Shown here: positions 39,301 through 51,300 of the stretch, one piece after another | How the letters are laid out: each line of letters opens with the position of its first letter | Numbering within the stretch: the stretch's first letter is position 1 | DNA from: Hyposmocoma kahamanoa | Lineage: Eukaryota > Arthropoda > Insecta > Lepidoptera > Cosmopterigidae | NCBI RefSeq assembly: GCF_003589595.1 | Contig: NW_020653945.1 | Span: 10,200,855-10,264,854, forward strand | Length of the DNA stretch: 64,000 nt | Direction: 5' to 3' | The notes under the pieces: model-generated | The model's database searches: none | What the model was told of the DNA's origin: nothing | What the model saw: the letters and a program-made list of their open reading frames with translations, nothing else | Translations under genes and position numbers: made by a program

Positions 39301-42300
39301 AGACTGCTGTCGCACCGCCGAGAGTGAAAGTGTTTGCTCCGGCGCACATCTCCGCCGCTGTGTCCCTAACTCACCTGCCCTCCCAATGCACCACACCGAT
39401 ACACTAACGTGTAACCATCAGTACTGATTATCTAACTAAGCAATCTCTTCCTACACACGCACATCATACAATTGTAACATCCAAATACCAGAGGGCGTTG
39501 ACAAATTGGTAATTACGAAACCTGTGATAGACCTACAATTACTTCAATTATGTACGCAACTAGAAAATACTTTTGGAATATATGTTGCCTTAATGAAATA
39601 GTATTAACTTGGTTAATGGTGGCATGAGTCGCACTACCAACACAATGATATTTTATTGCTTAATTCTGTTGCTGAAAAACGAAAACAAACGTAAAGCACG
39701 TTTTTGAAAAATACCTCAGTTGATAACTGGTAAAGTGTGTGTAGTGTTGTAAACCGCTTTCATCATTACATTATTAGATTGTCTGAATTCTATATTAAGT
39801 ACAGTACACATAAGTAAACCATGAATAATTGGGCAACACGACACAGACCTGCGGTTATTGAGGTCAGCAAATATAAAACAGACTAACCGTTAATACATCT
39901 TCTCGAAAACACAGGAGGTTCAAATAGGAAACATATAAAAACGTTGAAAGCTGCATGGGAGATCAAACAAAATACCAATTGAGAATCTGTACCAGAGCTG
40001 AGAAACGACTTGCAGCGCATATTAACATGTCTCTATGGTCAACAAGCAGAAGTGTGTTAGAGATTTGTGTCACTTGACCATTACAAGCCTGCCGTGTCAT
40101 GGCCACGTGCAACGAAACACCTAATGTATTGATGCATATAGAAATCTACGAACTGTACTAAATACACTTTAAGCACGCCAAGAACGGCACGCAAGTTTTT
40201 AATATTTATCGGAAGACTATATACAAATACAAAGCATTTTTCCGTCGAAAGCGTCTGCGGAAATTATTAACATACTTTTACAGGGTGACTTGTGAATATT
40301 ATATTATGACCTTGTAATTTGACGGTTGAGTCCGTACTTAACACAAATTACAAGTCAAATAAACCGGTAATTTATTATAGTGTGGTTCTTCATTAAAAAA
40401 AGAGCATGTCATGAAATATATTTAACGAACGTCATGAAATAGATACAATTGCCAGAGAAGAGCTAATCTACGGTCACCGCATACAGCTGTACAGGCGATA
40501 CAGAGAGAGTAACGGTGCCTTTGCACCTTTGTATCGATTACAAGTTATGAGCAGTCAGAAACTGGGTTCAAAATAAACATTACCAACTAACAAACAAGTA
40601 CAAGAAAGTGGAGGAACGGTATTACAAAAATTCGCAAAGTACATTTCACTTAAAAAATCAAATTCATGGTGTGATGAGATTTACATTTATAGAGACGTCA
40701 ACAGCGGAAGTAAGAAACGTCTTGTCAAACAATAGTAAAGCTAAAAAAGGAACACAAAGTTACATCACAAGCGTTATGCTAAAGTATACCAACTGGAGCT
40801 TAACCGCATCATCAATCCATCATACAACAAAAGATAACAGATTCCGAGAAAGCAACCAATTAATAAGTAATTGCACACTCTTAATCAACATTCCAGTGGG
40901 CACTGCAACCGTTGTCGTATTTAGCCTTCTCTTCCTACTGCTGAAAGGTGGGTACAGCGTACTCGACCACCGGCCACGGTCCATGCAACTCACTTTCCAA
41001 TAAACTAGCCCGATCGTGATACCTAGTCTAACGGGATCGCTAAACTGCGGGCATTTCGCTCGAACATTGCCCGACATTAATGTCAAATTTTAAATTAAAC
41101 CAAAAAGTCGCATCTTATTCGGGTTATTTCAAGAAACAACAAAATGAGTCAACTACAAATTGTCAGATTAGATTTTTGCCATTGAATAGATTCAAAAATT
41201 ACGAAAATCACGTCTTGGTGGTGGTTAAGTTTGCTCAATATCGCGGTGACAGAATGTCTCATCACGACTCCGTGCAGCAAGAACCAGTAATGATAGAGCT
41301 AATTACATCGCACTTTGGGCTATCTCGTTTCCATAACTGGCACAAAAAAGACATCTCGTTCACTGTATCGTACTTTCAAACTAGAGAGTAGGTGCTGCAA
41401 TGCATCGCGTGCCATAACATGCATCTAAATGAAAAACTGAAGCACAAAAAGTCGTTTGCAAAATTAGCGAATCAATTATCACATCTTGTAATTACGTTGT
41501 CACACCGAGGTGTCGACGATTCCGCATTTATTCAACGTTCTCATCTCACATTCATGCTATAACAATAACATCCATCAATCATATCGATAACAGGAAGTCC
41601 GCCACATGTGAAATGCGAAGGCCTGTTAACCCAACTCTAGATAAACTAAAATAAATAAATATAGGAAATGAAGTTTGCAAATCTTTGCAACGGTATTTGA
41701 AAAACTACGATAATTGATCATAATTGACACAGTAAACGTACTAGTACCCAGAAGATTTCCCTCGCGAAAAGTCACTATACTAAGCTATATTGAAGGTATA
41801 TTGATATCGATATTACCTATTTGAAAAATGCGGTAAAGTCGAGAGCAGATCGTAACGGCAATTACAGTAAATCGTAGTAGATAATATCTTGCAGTTTAAA
41901 TCATGAGTGGTGCAAGAGCGAAGGTTGAAAATATTTGAGAGGCCCGATGCTATCGCCCCATCATAGAGCAAATTGATTCCGACCATAGGGAGGTAAAGGC
42001 CGGCACTTGTTACTGCGACGATTGTGCAAGTGCTTGTAACCGAGTGCCGTAGCCTCGACGAGCCAATCAATGAACAATTTAAAAAATAATAGCGAATGCT
42101 TGACGAATGCCAGAAAAGAACAATTCGACGATCAATTTAGACGCATATAACCAACTGTTAAATTGAAGGACATTTCACGAAAATGCTTTACAGATTGCCA
42201 AATTGAAAAAAGAAAACAACACTAAAAGCAATATTTAAAAGATAAAAAATACTGCGAATATACACAATATTTGCACACCTCAAACAATTGTTAGATGCTA

Positions 42301-45300
42301 TCACTTCTTAAAAAACTTTAATAATCCTATTACGGTACAACAATTTCGTGGGATAGTTCTTCATTTAACAACACGCATGTTTTCAATTTCATTTCAAGCA
42401 AGAACTCCCGTGTGGTGTTGATAACTTAAAAAAAGATCATGAGAACTGCCGATTAAACATAACGACCTCAACAATTACGCATAAGGTCAATATAATATCT
42501 AATCGTTTAGAAACCGACCTTCTGTCTGTACTCACGATACCTAACATAAAAACGGAGTTTGATAATTGACTAATACTTCCGAAAATAATCATTCATGTTT
42601 ACGTTACTTTATCTATCTTTTGTAATTATCGAACTTCAAGGCAGGCCTTCCCTAATCCACTCCTCTTTGCAGGCTCTTGTTTATACCAGCTTAATTATTC
42701 CAACTTTTTTTTTTGCATAGAGGCCAGACAATTTTGTATGTCTACTTAATTCATAAATCGCACATGAAAATTGAGAAAAAAAATTAATGATGAAACCAAT
42801 AAATATATATTCTTAATTATGAATGGACAATTAAGTAATAGATATAAATAAAAATTATCACATTGTACGTAATAAGTTTGAATGGATTAAATATTTTTTT
42901 CTTGAATTTTCAAATAGTTTTCTTAATTCCACAATTTTGAGTTACGACTGTATTTTGGTTATATGTGCGAAATTATAAAAAGAATTCGTAGACATTAGCT
43001 AAACCGCCATTCACTTTTATTATCAAATTGGGTCAATTGATAGTTGCATTTTAGGGATAATGCACCTAGCTGTACATTCTACAGTCAAGGCAATCGGCAA
43101 TTGCCCGCCTCAGTAATCAACAACGGACCATTGAAGACGGAATTGGTGCGTTCAAAAAAACATTTGCATGGATGGTATGTGAATAGCTCATGGCGATCGA
43201 GAAATAAGTGCAAATGGGTTCCTCATAACGGACCTCACTTGTCTCGGCACTCAGAAGACCATTATTATACGCTTCAGATGCAGCAAAAAAGGCAATCTAT
43301 AAAATTCACGTAATCTAAGTACAGATAGAACATTATGAAATATTAATTCCAGTTATAATAACCTAATAGTTAATAACTGACCATTCATGAAAGGTTAATT
43401 GAAATTTCAAAAGCATTGCGCTGTGTTTTACTTAAACCCAAACAAAAATTCAATCACGCTAATCGTGATGAAATAAAATAAAATTTTAACAGTCGTTAAT
43501 GGACTAGAATTGATAACGGCGAAATATAGACATTTTAAAATGAAATGGTAAAATTTTATGCCAAAAAACATTACATCTATTAGCTAAAGCTAAACGATTG
43601 GAGGCGTATTTGGATTTCTTTTATTACATTACTTATTAGTAAAGTGTGATAATAATATTACTGAATTTTCACATGATATTATGTCAAAACGTGCACGGGT
43701 TTCTCGTGGTAATGCAACAAATGTACAATTATCATGCATCGTCAATAGACTACTTAAAATGTAGGAAGTGCGTTAAACACAGAGAACCAACGACTGGAAA
43801 AGCTTGGTACAAAATATATGTAAAGGAAATAGGAAGTAGAAATGCACTGCAGAGTAGTGGCGGAGCGACGCAACTGCAATACCGTTACCTCCAGATCTGC
43901 GCCGAGATGCATGTGCCCGCGGTAGACATAAATAACTATCATTACGACCCGATAGGATCCACGTGCTCGACTAACCGTTTTAAACTCAAGTAGGTGAGCT
44001 CCTAGTTCCTTAGTAGCCACTAGAATTAAAACGGGAGATTAAGACGCGCCCATTGAATTTTACTCGATGATTCAAATAACTTTAGTGACCAAATAAACTT
44101 CTTGTAATAGTTGCAACTTATACCTGAATAAAGAAACAATTTTCTAAGAAAACAATGGGCTTTATTATATTATATTATTGGAATTAAAGAGACTTTTTGA
44201 ACAATGACTGTGCCTCCTTGAAGGAAGAAAATGAATGCAACGACAGTACTCGCAATGACAAATTCTGCGCATACTCTGTCGTAAGCGGGTACTGTTATTT
44301 AAGATGCAGTTTTTCCTTGTAGTAACGACAAGCATAATTAGAAAAAACAGATTAAGTCTCGTTCCTTTTTTAAAAAAAATAAAAAACCATCACAAGCGAA
44401 TGGAGCGCGACAACAACGACCGCGATCACGTTTTCAGGCCCGTCCGTGACCGCTGCACCAACCACAACGCTCCATTGCACGCCAGTCATCTATCTCACTT
44501 GTCCCGTGTATAATGTATATTATTTTAAATTAATACCAGACGAATATTCAAAAAGTTATAACATTGCGCCGATACTATCAACTTTTTGTAATACAGCGCG
44601 TGTCTGTTTATGTTACATTATTTTAATTTACAGTGTGGAGAAAGAAACAACGTTGATATTGTCTGTCTAAAAGTAAAACCACATAAGTGACATTTTCCAT
44701 AGAAATGTCTTTAATTTATATAGCTATGGTAAGAAAATCACTATCTTTCTGCACCTGAAACTCAATAACAAAAAAGCTATAAACTTAATAAGAGTTTTAC
44801 ATTACATTTTGCAGAAAGATGATGAATTTCTAACTGGTACATAATTTGGATTTTTTTTTTGTGGAAAATGTCACTTATGTGGTTTTACCTTTAAGCAGAC
44901 GATATGATCAATTTTAACATCGATATAAGGTCATTGGTCTGAGAGTACGTTGTTTGAAAACGTTGAGAACTACTATGACGAAAAAGAGAGCATTTTTGAT
45001 ATGGAACATACATTTATTTTTTACCGCACCGTGTAATATTTATCACAACAGTTTATACAGGCAGTATAATGTTTTATGTAAAGATCTTGATATATTCCAC
45101 CAGAGCACCAACACATTTGTAAAAATTATAAAAATCCCTGATTGTAAGGAGGCACGTGAACACATCACAGAGTGAACTAAATTTTGCTTAAAGTATATAC
45201 ACATTTTCTATTGACTTAGTTAGCCATATTCATTAAGTTGATGATCATGATGTGCGCGGTTGTTATTGAGCTACAAATTTGTTTGTTTCTGGTTAGTGTC

Positions 45301-48300
45301 ATAGATTTACTTGTATTATATAATTTGTATCTTGTAACTGTGTCACAATAAATAAATAAAATAAATAAATAAAAACAACCCCTCGTAAAAGCACGAACAA
45401 ACCTATTTATTGAACGCTATACGCGGGCAGCGGTGAATCTCTCGGTACTAACTAAAACCACAGGAATATTAATAAAATAAGTCGGATGGAGGCGCGAGGC
45501 GAAGTGAACGGCATACATAATGGTTCTGTGTCTCTTACTGGCCTCAGGAATGTCTAATTCAAATACACCTATTTGAGAGAGCACGGTACCGTTAAGAGCT
45601 ACGCTAAATTGAACGTGCATTATTTGATCTTTAGATTTTATAACGTGTTTGTTTTCGACTACAATTTGAATTTTTTGATAAACTTGATTATGAATTTTGA
45701 CATGGACTAGCTGATGTGTATTCCAGAATTAAGTGAAGACAATTAGGTGACAAGATTCAAGATTGCAACACCATTGCACGTTCATGATCCAGGATATCGA
45801 CTTGGTTAAGAAATGCTGCGATTAAAATTCAATTACCCACGTCGGTGGCCGAGGTATTCTATCATAAACTAGCAATTTTGTGGTGTTAGCGATATACAAT
45901 AAGATAACCTGTCATTTCATCGTTTCCGAGATTACTGCGTTCCGTAACTTTTCACTTCACGGCTAATTTAAGCGCCCCAGAGGGAAACTCGACGCGAACT
46001 TTCTCGATTGACTAGAAACTTTAACATAATACCTCGTAATGCGGTAAAGTACCTAGTTGATGTGCACTGCGGGATGCACGACTCGTGAAAATACAGTTAA
46101 ACTCTCGTGCAATTTCTGTTTGTTGTTGTTTATTTGTAAGCCGTTTTCTGTGTAGAAGAATTTTTCGTTGTTGAAATAGAAAACACGTATTTATATAGTA
46201 CAGCCTACAAATTGATTACTTTGTAAGCGAATGTTCAGTTTAACATTCAGTTCAGCGTCAATAGGTCGCAAACAATAGGGAACAGAATAAAGGCGTAGGT
46301 ATTGTCGTTATACGGGATTGTTAGAATATTTTATTGACGTCATGTGTTGGCAAGTATAGCAACTACGAGAGGACCTTTTTCGGACCGTTATTGACGTCGT
46401 ACACGCGAAGGTATTTCAAAATTTCGAATATTATGGGAATGATTATATGTATATACTTATGACTTTACTATACATAGGCAGTGCGTCTCAGATTTGTGGA
46501 TCGTTGACCTTGTTTACGCAAAAATTTCGAATCTAATCTAATAATTAGTAGAAGTTATTACTATACTGTGCGTAACCAGTATGTCAATCATGAACGTTAG
46601 ACATAATTTACGAGTAAATTCATGTAAGACGGTGTGGACAATGATAACGGATCTGTCATGTAGGTCGGAACCAGAGCGGGCTCGCCGGATGCAGTGGCAG
46701 GTCAGGCGGCAGCCTATAAACGCCGCTTGCGTCCGCTCTGGAGCATCGATATCGGCAAATGGTTCAGTGTTCAAAGAACACTACTTCGATGTCGTACGAT
46801 TAGCGCTAGCGCCAAATTAACGAACGAACACAACAATTTATTATTGCTTAAAATATACATATTAACTGTAAAGGAAATATTATTTCTAAATAATTTCATA
46901 ACAACGACTATATCTTTGTTAGGGATAAATAAATTTATAACATTACATTTTTGTGTGGTTTCTATTACACATATAAATTAAATTCGTGAAAATTTAATGG
47001 CGTCTACCAATAAAGTGTTTTATGGTAGAACTATAAATCATAACAGCCTTATGAGTAGGGCATGCAAGCCAGTTACTCAGTTAAACGAAAAAACCGTGTA
47101 ACCGTCCATTTTGGAACCCGGTTTTCAATTAAGGAAAACCTGGGTTTTTCGGTTTTGTCTTAAAACTACTAAACCGTAAAGTCGTAACTCATAATCAGTG
47201 ATCGGAATTGAGGGAATTAATTTAGTTAATCTAAAGAATAACGTAGTCGTTCTCTTCTATAAATCCCGAGACTTCTCGAAAGTGAGTATATTTACTGTCG
47301 CACCCCTCATGGAAGAATAGCAGCATAAGAGGAGTTACGTCAAAATTTTTTATTGTGGGTTATATTTTCTGTATCTAATGTAGCAATAAACATTTTTGAC
47401 GTAACTCTACTTACGCCATTCTTATATATAAGGGTGCGATGTGTATTATATATTGAAATTTGAGCACGTTGGCGACTTATTATTATTTCCTATTAAGTGT
47501 TTGCTACAAATTATTGTCACAAAAAATAACATTCATTGTATTTGTGTTTCTATAGCTTACGTATTTAAATACTTAAGCCATTTCAAAAATAAACAAGAGA
47601 CAACCTATAGTTTGGAATGTTTAGAAAATAAACAGTAAAAAAAGAAATGTTATACGCATTGATGACGAAATGGATAGGTCCATACTAACAAAACGTTCGT
47701 ACTTTAGTTACATTTACTCCCTCAATTGCGATCATTGCTCATAATATCATCGTGTCATAATTAGTAATGATAAATATATTAATGTGAATAATTTTAATGC
47801 AGATTTAATTAGTTATGGCTTGCTTAATAATAATTCTTTATGTACTGTTGATGATAGACTCATTTAATAGCAAAATTATACAATTATTCGATTGCCATGC
47901 GCCTGAAAAAACAGTCCTTTTAAAACATAAATCACTGCCGTGGGTAACTCCTAATACTAAATTTATTATTGATCTGTGTAATAGAGCTCTCTGCCGATAC
48001 CGTCGAAGCCGACTCGATACTCATAAAGAATATTACAAGAGCCTAAAAAGACAAATGAATATTGCCATGCTTTATATTTTAATCAACGCATAAACAGCTG
48101 CTGTAATGATTCTAAGAGGCTCTGGAAAAATTTAAAGAATGATGTTCTCCCTTACAATAAACGATCAGATACCCTACCGCTTCACATCTCTAACCCTGAA
48201 GAGATAAACAAACATTTTCTAACCCTTCCATGCACAGACACAGTTCCACTTTCTGAATTGGCATTTTTTAATCAAAATAAATATAGTACTAATATTTTTA

Positions 48301-51300
48301 CTTTGCGAACAGTCAGTGAGATGGAGGTGGGTAGAGCCATCCTTTCTATAAAATCGGGAGCGTCAGGGGAAGATAATATAAATTCAGATATGATATTATT
48401 AACACTGCCTCAAACTCTACCACTCATAACGAATATTATTAATAAGTCTTTTTCTTCCTCGACATATCCGCTTTGCTGGAAGACTGCTTTGGTTTCACCA
48501 ATTCCGAAAGTTTCAAATCCTACCAACTATAAAGACCTTAGACCAATCAGTTTGCTGCCGTATCTGTCGAAGGTGCTGGAAAGGATAGTATTTTGGCAAT
48601 TAACGAAGTTTCTGGAAATAAATAAGATTCTTCCTGAAGTACAGTCCGGCTTCAGAAAGGGTCTCAGTACTTCGACAGCGCTCTCAGAAGTGGTGGACAA
48701 TATACTTGATGCTCAGGATAACGGTATGGCCACTATACTTGCTCTACTCGACTTTTCACGAGCGTTTGACTCTATCAGTATCCCGTTACTACTTGCAAAA
48801 CTTACATATTATGGTTTTGACACAGCCACAGTAAATTGGTTCGCTAGTTATTTGACGGATAGAGCTCAAATTGTCAAAGTTCATGAGTTGAGCGGCCGTA
48901 TAACTAAATCTTCTGTAAGAGGAGTGCATAGAGGCGTACCACAGGGATCGATATTAGGACCAATCCTATTTGTATTGTACTCTGCGGATATCTTAAAAAA
49001 TGTAAATTATTGTAGTTGCCATCTTTATGCGGACGATGTCCAAATTTATATTCATACGAGTCCACATGACTTGGAGCTGTCCCTTTCTAGGATCAACACT
49101 GATCTTGATAATATTGCCCGATGGTCAAGTCGTAATGCTTTGATTCTGAATCCATCAAAATCTAAGTTTATGGTTCTGGGTTCAAAAAAACAGGTCGTAA
49201 ACATCCTTTCACAAGCTCCTCGGGTTAGCATTCTTGGAACATCGGTAGAGTTAGTTAACCAGGCCAAAAATTTGGGTGTAACTATGGACAGTGCGTTGCG
49301 ATTCGTTAGCTATGTAGAGACTACTGCCAGATCATGCCTCTTTCGACTGAAGGTGCTCTATAAGGTTCGTCATTTGCTCAGTGAAGACATTAGATTAAAG
49401 GTATGTGAATCCCTTGTCTTATCAAAACTAAATTATGCGGATGTTGTATTTGGTCCCTGTCTTCTCTCCACTTCAAAAAAAACTATACAGCGTGTACAAA
49501 ACGCCTGCATAGGATTTTGTTATAAAGTACCATTCAGAAGTCACATAACACCTGTGCTAAACCTACGCAATATCTTGAACATGGAATCCAGAAGGACTTT
49601 GCACGTTTCTGCACTGATGCACTCCATTGTCCGGTATAAAAGTCCACCATATTTGTATGCCAAATTAAAATGGGCTACTTATGCTTATAATTCACGCAGG
49701 GATAGTTTTTTGTTGGTGACACCATTCCACAAGACAAGAGCTTTTGAGGGTAGCTTCCGGTATCAGGCATCTAAATGCTGGAACAATTTGCCTCCTCCAC
49801 TTAGACAACCAATCTCTAAATCGGCATTCAAAAAACAACTGAAAATTATGTTATTGGAAAAGCAGCGTATGCTCTGATGTCGGAAGTTTCTTAGTCTAGC
49901 CAGCTTGTTATATTTATGTGCACTAACATACCAATGTAATGCTTAAAGTTGTATATTTCTATTTACATGATTACGCTGTTGTAGGTCCGTGTTTCTTTAG
50001 TAGTAAATACTTATTGACAGATTTAAAATATTAATTGTTATATAATACTAAGGTTTTAAGGTTTTCGTATTGAAAATAATTAAGAATATATATGTCACAA
50101 CAGAGGATACACACAACATAATAATATGTACCGCTCTCTCAACATCCAGTCGATGATGCAACAGGAACGACTGAAAATCAGCGTCTCTCTCGCCAGAGAT
50201 AGACTTTTTGCTGAGTCGTCTCCTTTTCCTCTTTTGTGTCACTTTGCATTCTTATTTATAGATTATTTCATAAATAGCTATCAATTTAATGTTATGTTTA
50301 TAATTTAGGGATGTAAAGTGACTTAAATGTGCGAATAAACGTTTTTTCTTTCTTTCTTCTAAATAAACGCTAATTAAATGCTCGAACTCGGGTACCTGAC
50401 TACGGTGCAGCGACAGGGTCGGCATAATGGGTGCACCTTTGGATAGCGAAGCGAGCGAGGTACGTCTGCGCGAGCAGTATAATAATAATAATAATAATAA
50501 TAGCAATGCACATCTTCATTGCCTCGCACTACGGAAACCCTGTATCGTGGGTGCCACGGACAACCACAAATTACACCCAAACTCACAAGAGAAATACATG
50601 GCTGTACAAATATTTCTCCTGGCCTGGGAATTGGCCTGGGAATTGGACCAGGACCTCTGGATGGCAGCCCAACATAATAACCATTCGTCCACGGAGGCAG
50701 TATAGCGACAACAACTTTAAAAAAATCTTTGTGGTTTGATTATTTTCCTCCGTGGACAGTGTTGCTGTTTTTGCAACTTAGTCGCTAGATTAATTTTACG
50801 AATGTTTAGCAATATAAAATTTGGTTTTAGTGAGAAATAAATTTAGAGACAGTTTTTTTTACCTGCAGGCTATTTCAGAAAAAAATATGTGACCTGTTAA
50901 TGCAATTTAAGCAATTCAGCTATATTCATAAGCCCAATATTCAAACCTAACACTAATAACACTACATAGAATCAGCCTGTGCCTTGTCACTAAATCTTAG
51001 AGTGTGGAAAAAAAATGCATATTTGGTTCAGAATATTAGTGTTGTTGACATGTTTTTCATTGTAATTTGAGAAGTTGATTGATCTCATAGAAGTTGTGAA
51101 TATATAAATAATAAAAAAATCTAATCTACAAACATTGATTTCATATTTTTTTTAGTTATCTGACACTTAAAGAATTATTTGAATGACAATAGAAAAATAT
51201 TTAAAAAAATGGTTTTTAAAATCACTCAGATTTTGCCTTACTTATTAGGCATTGTGGATGTTCTATTGTTTGCTCTATAATTACAATAAAACCAGGAAAG

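Larger units (their letters stand above)
47781..50365 (+). mobile_element. 5'-truncated non-LTR retrotransposon with near-intact reverse transcriptase
   Basis: From left to right: the end of the endonuclease/linker region (NNFNADLISYGLL, then LFDCHAPEKTVLLKHKSLPW), the reverse transcriptase, and a 3' region of about 490 bases closing near a tttctttctttct run. Frame shifts occur near 47857 and near 48070. The endonuclease domain itself is not visible. It is inserted antisense to C3G. Clade is between Jockey and CR1-like groups by eye; an alignment is needed. Confidence 0.85.

Noticed and set aside
39076..39427. Several overlapping frames of 68-106 codons on both strands
   Set aside because: They result from high GC (few stops) in a CpG-rich island; no protein similarity recognised.
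40608..41003. 131-codon plus-strand frame
   Set aside because: Starts with GTG, low-complexity composition, no motif; consistent with chance in this intron.
41813..42070. 85-codon minus-strand frame
   Set aside because: No domain, no start context, no repeated copies seen; likely chance.
44954..45175. 73-codon ATG frame that might end a transposase
   Set aside because: No catalytic motif and no inverted ends around it; only the AAAT tail to the right hints at a retrocopy.
46538..46820. GC-richer stretch with frames on both strands that could be a C3G alternative exon
   Set aside because: Starts are non-ATG and no donor in the required phase was found.
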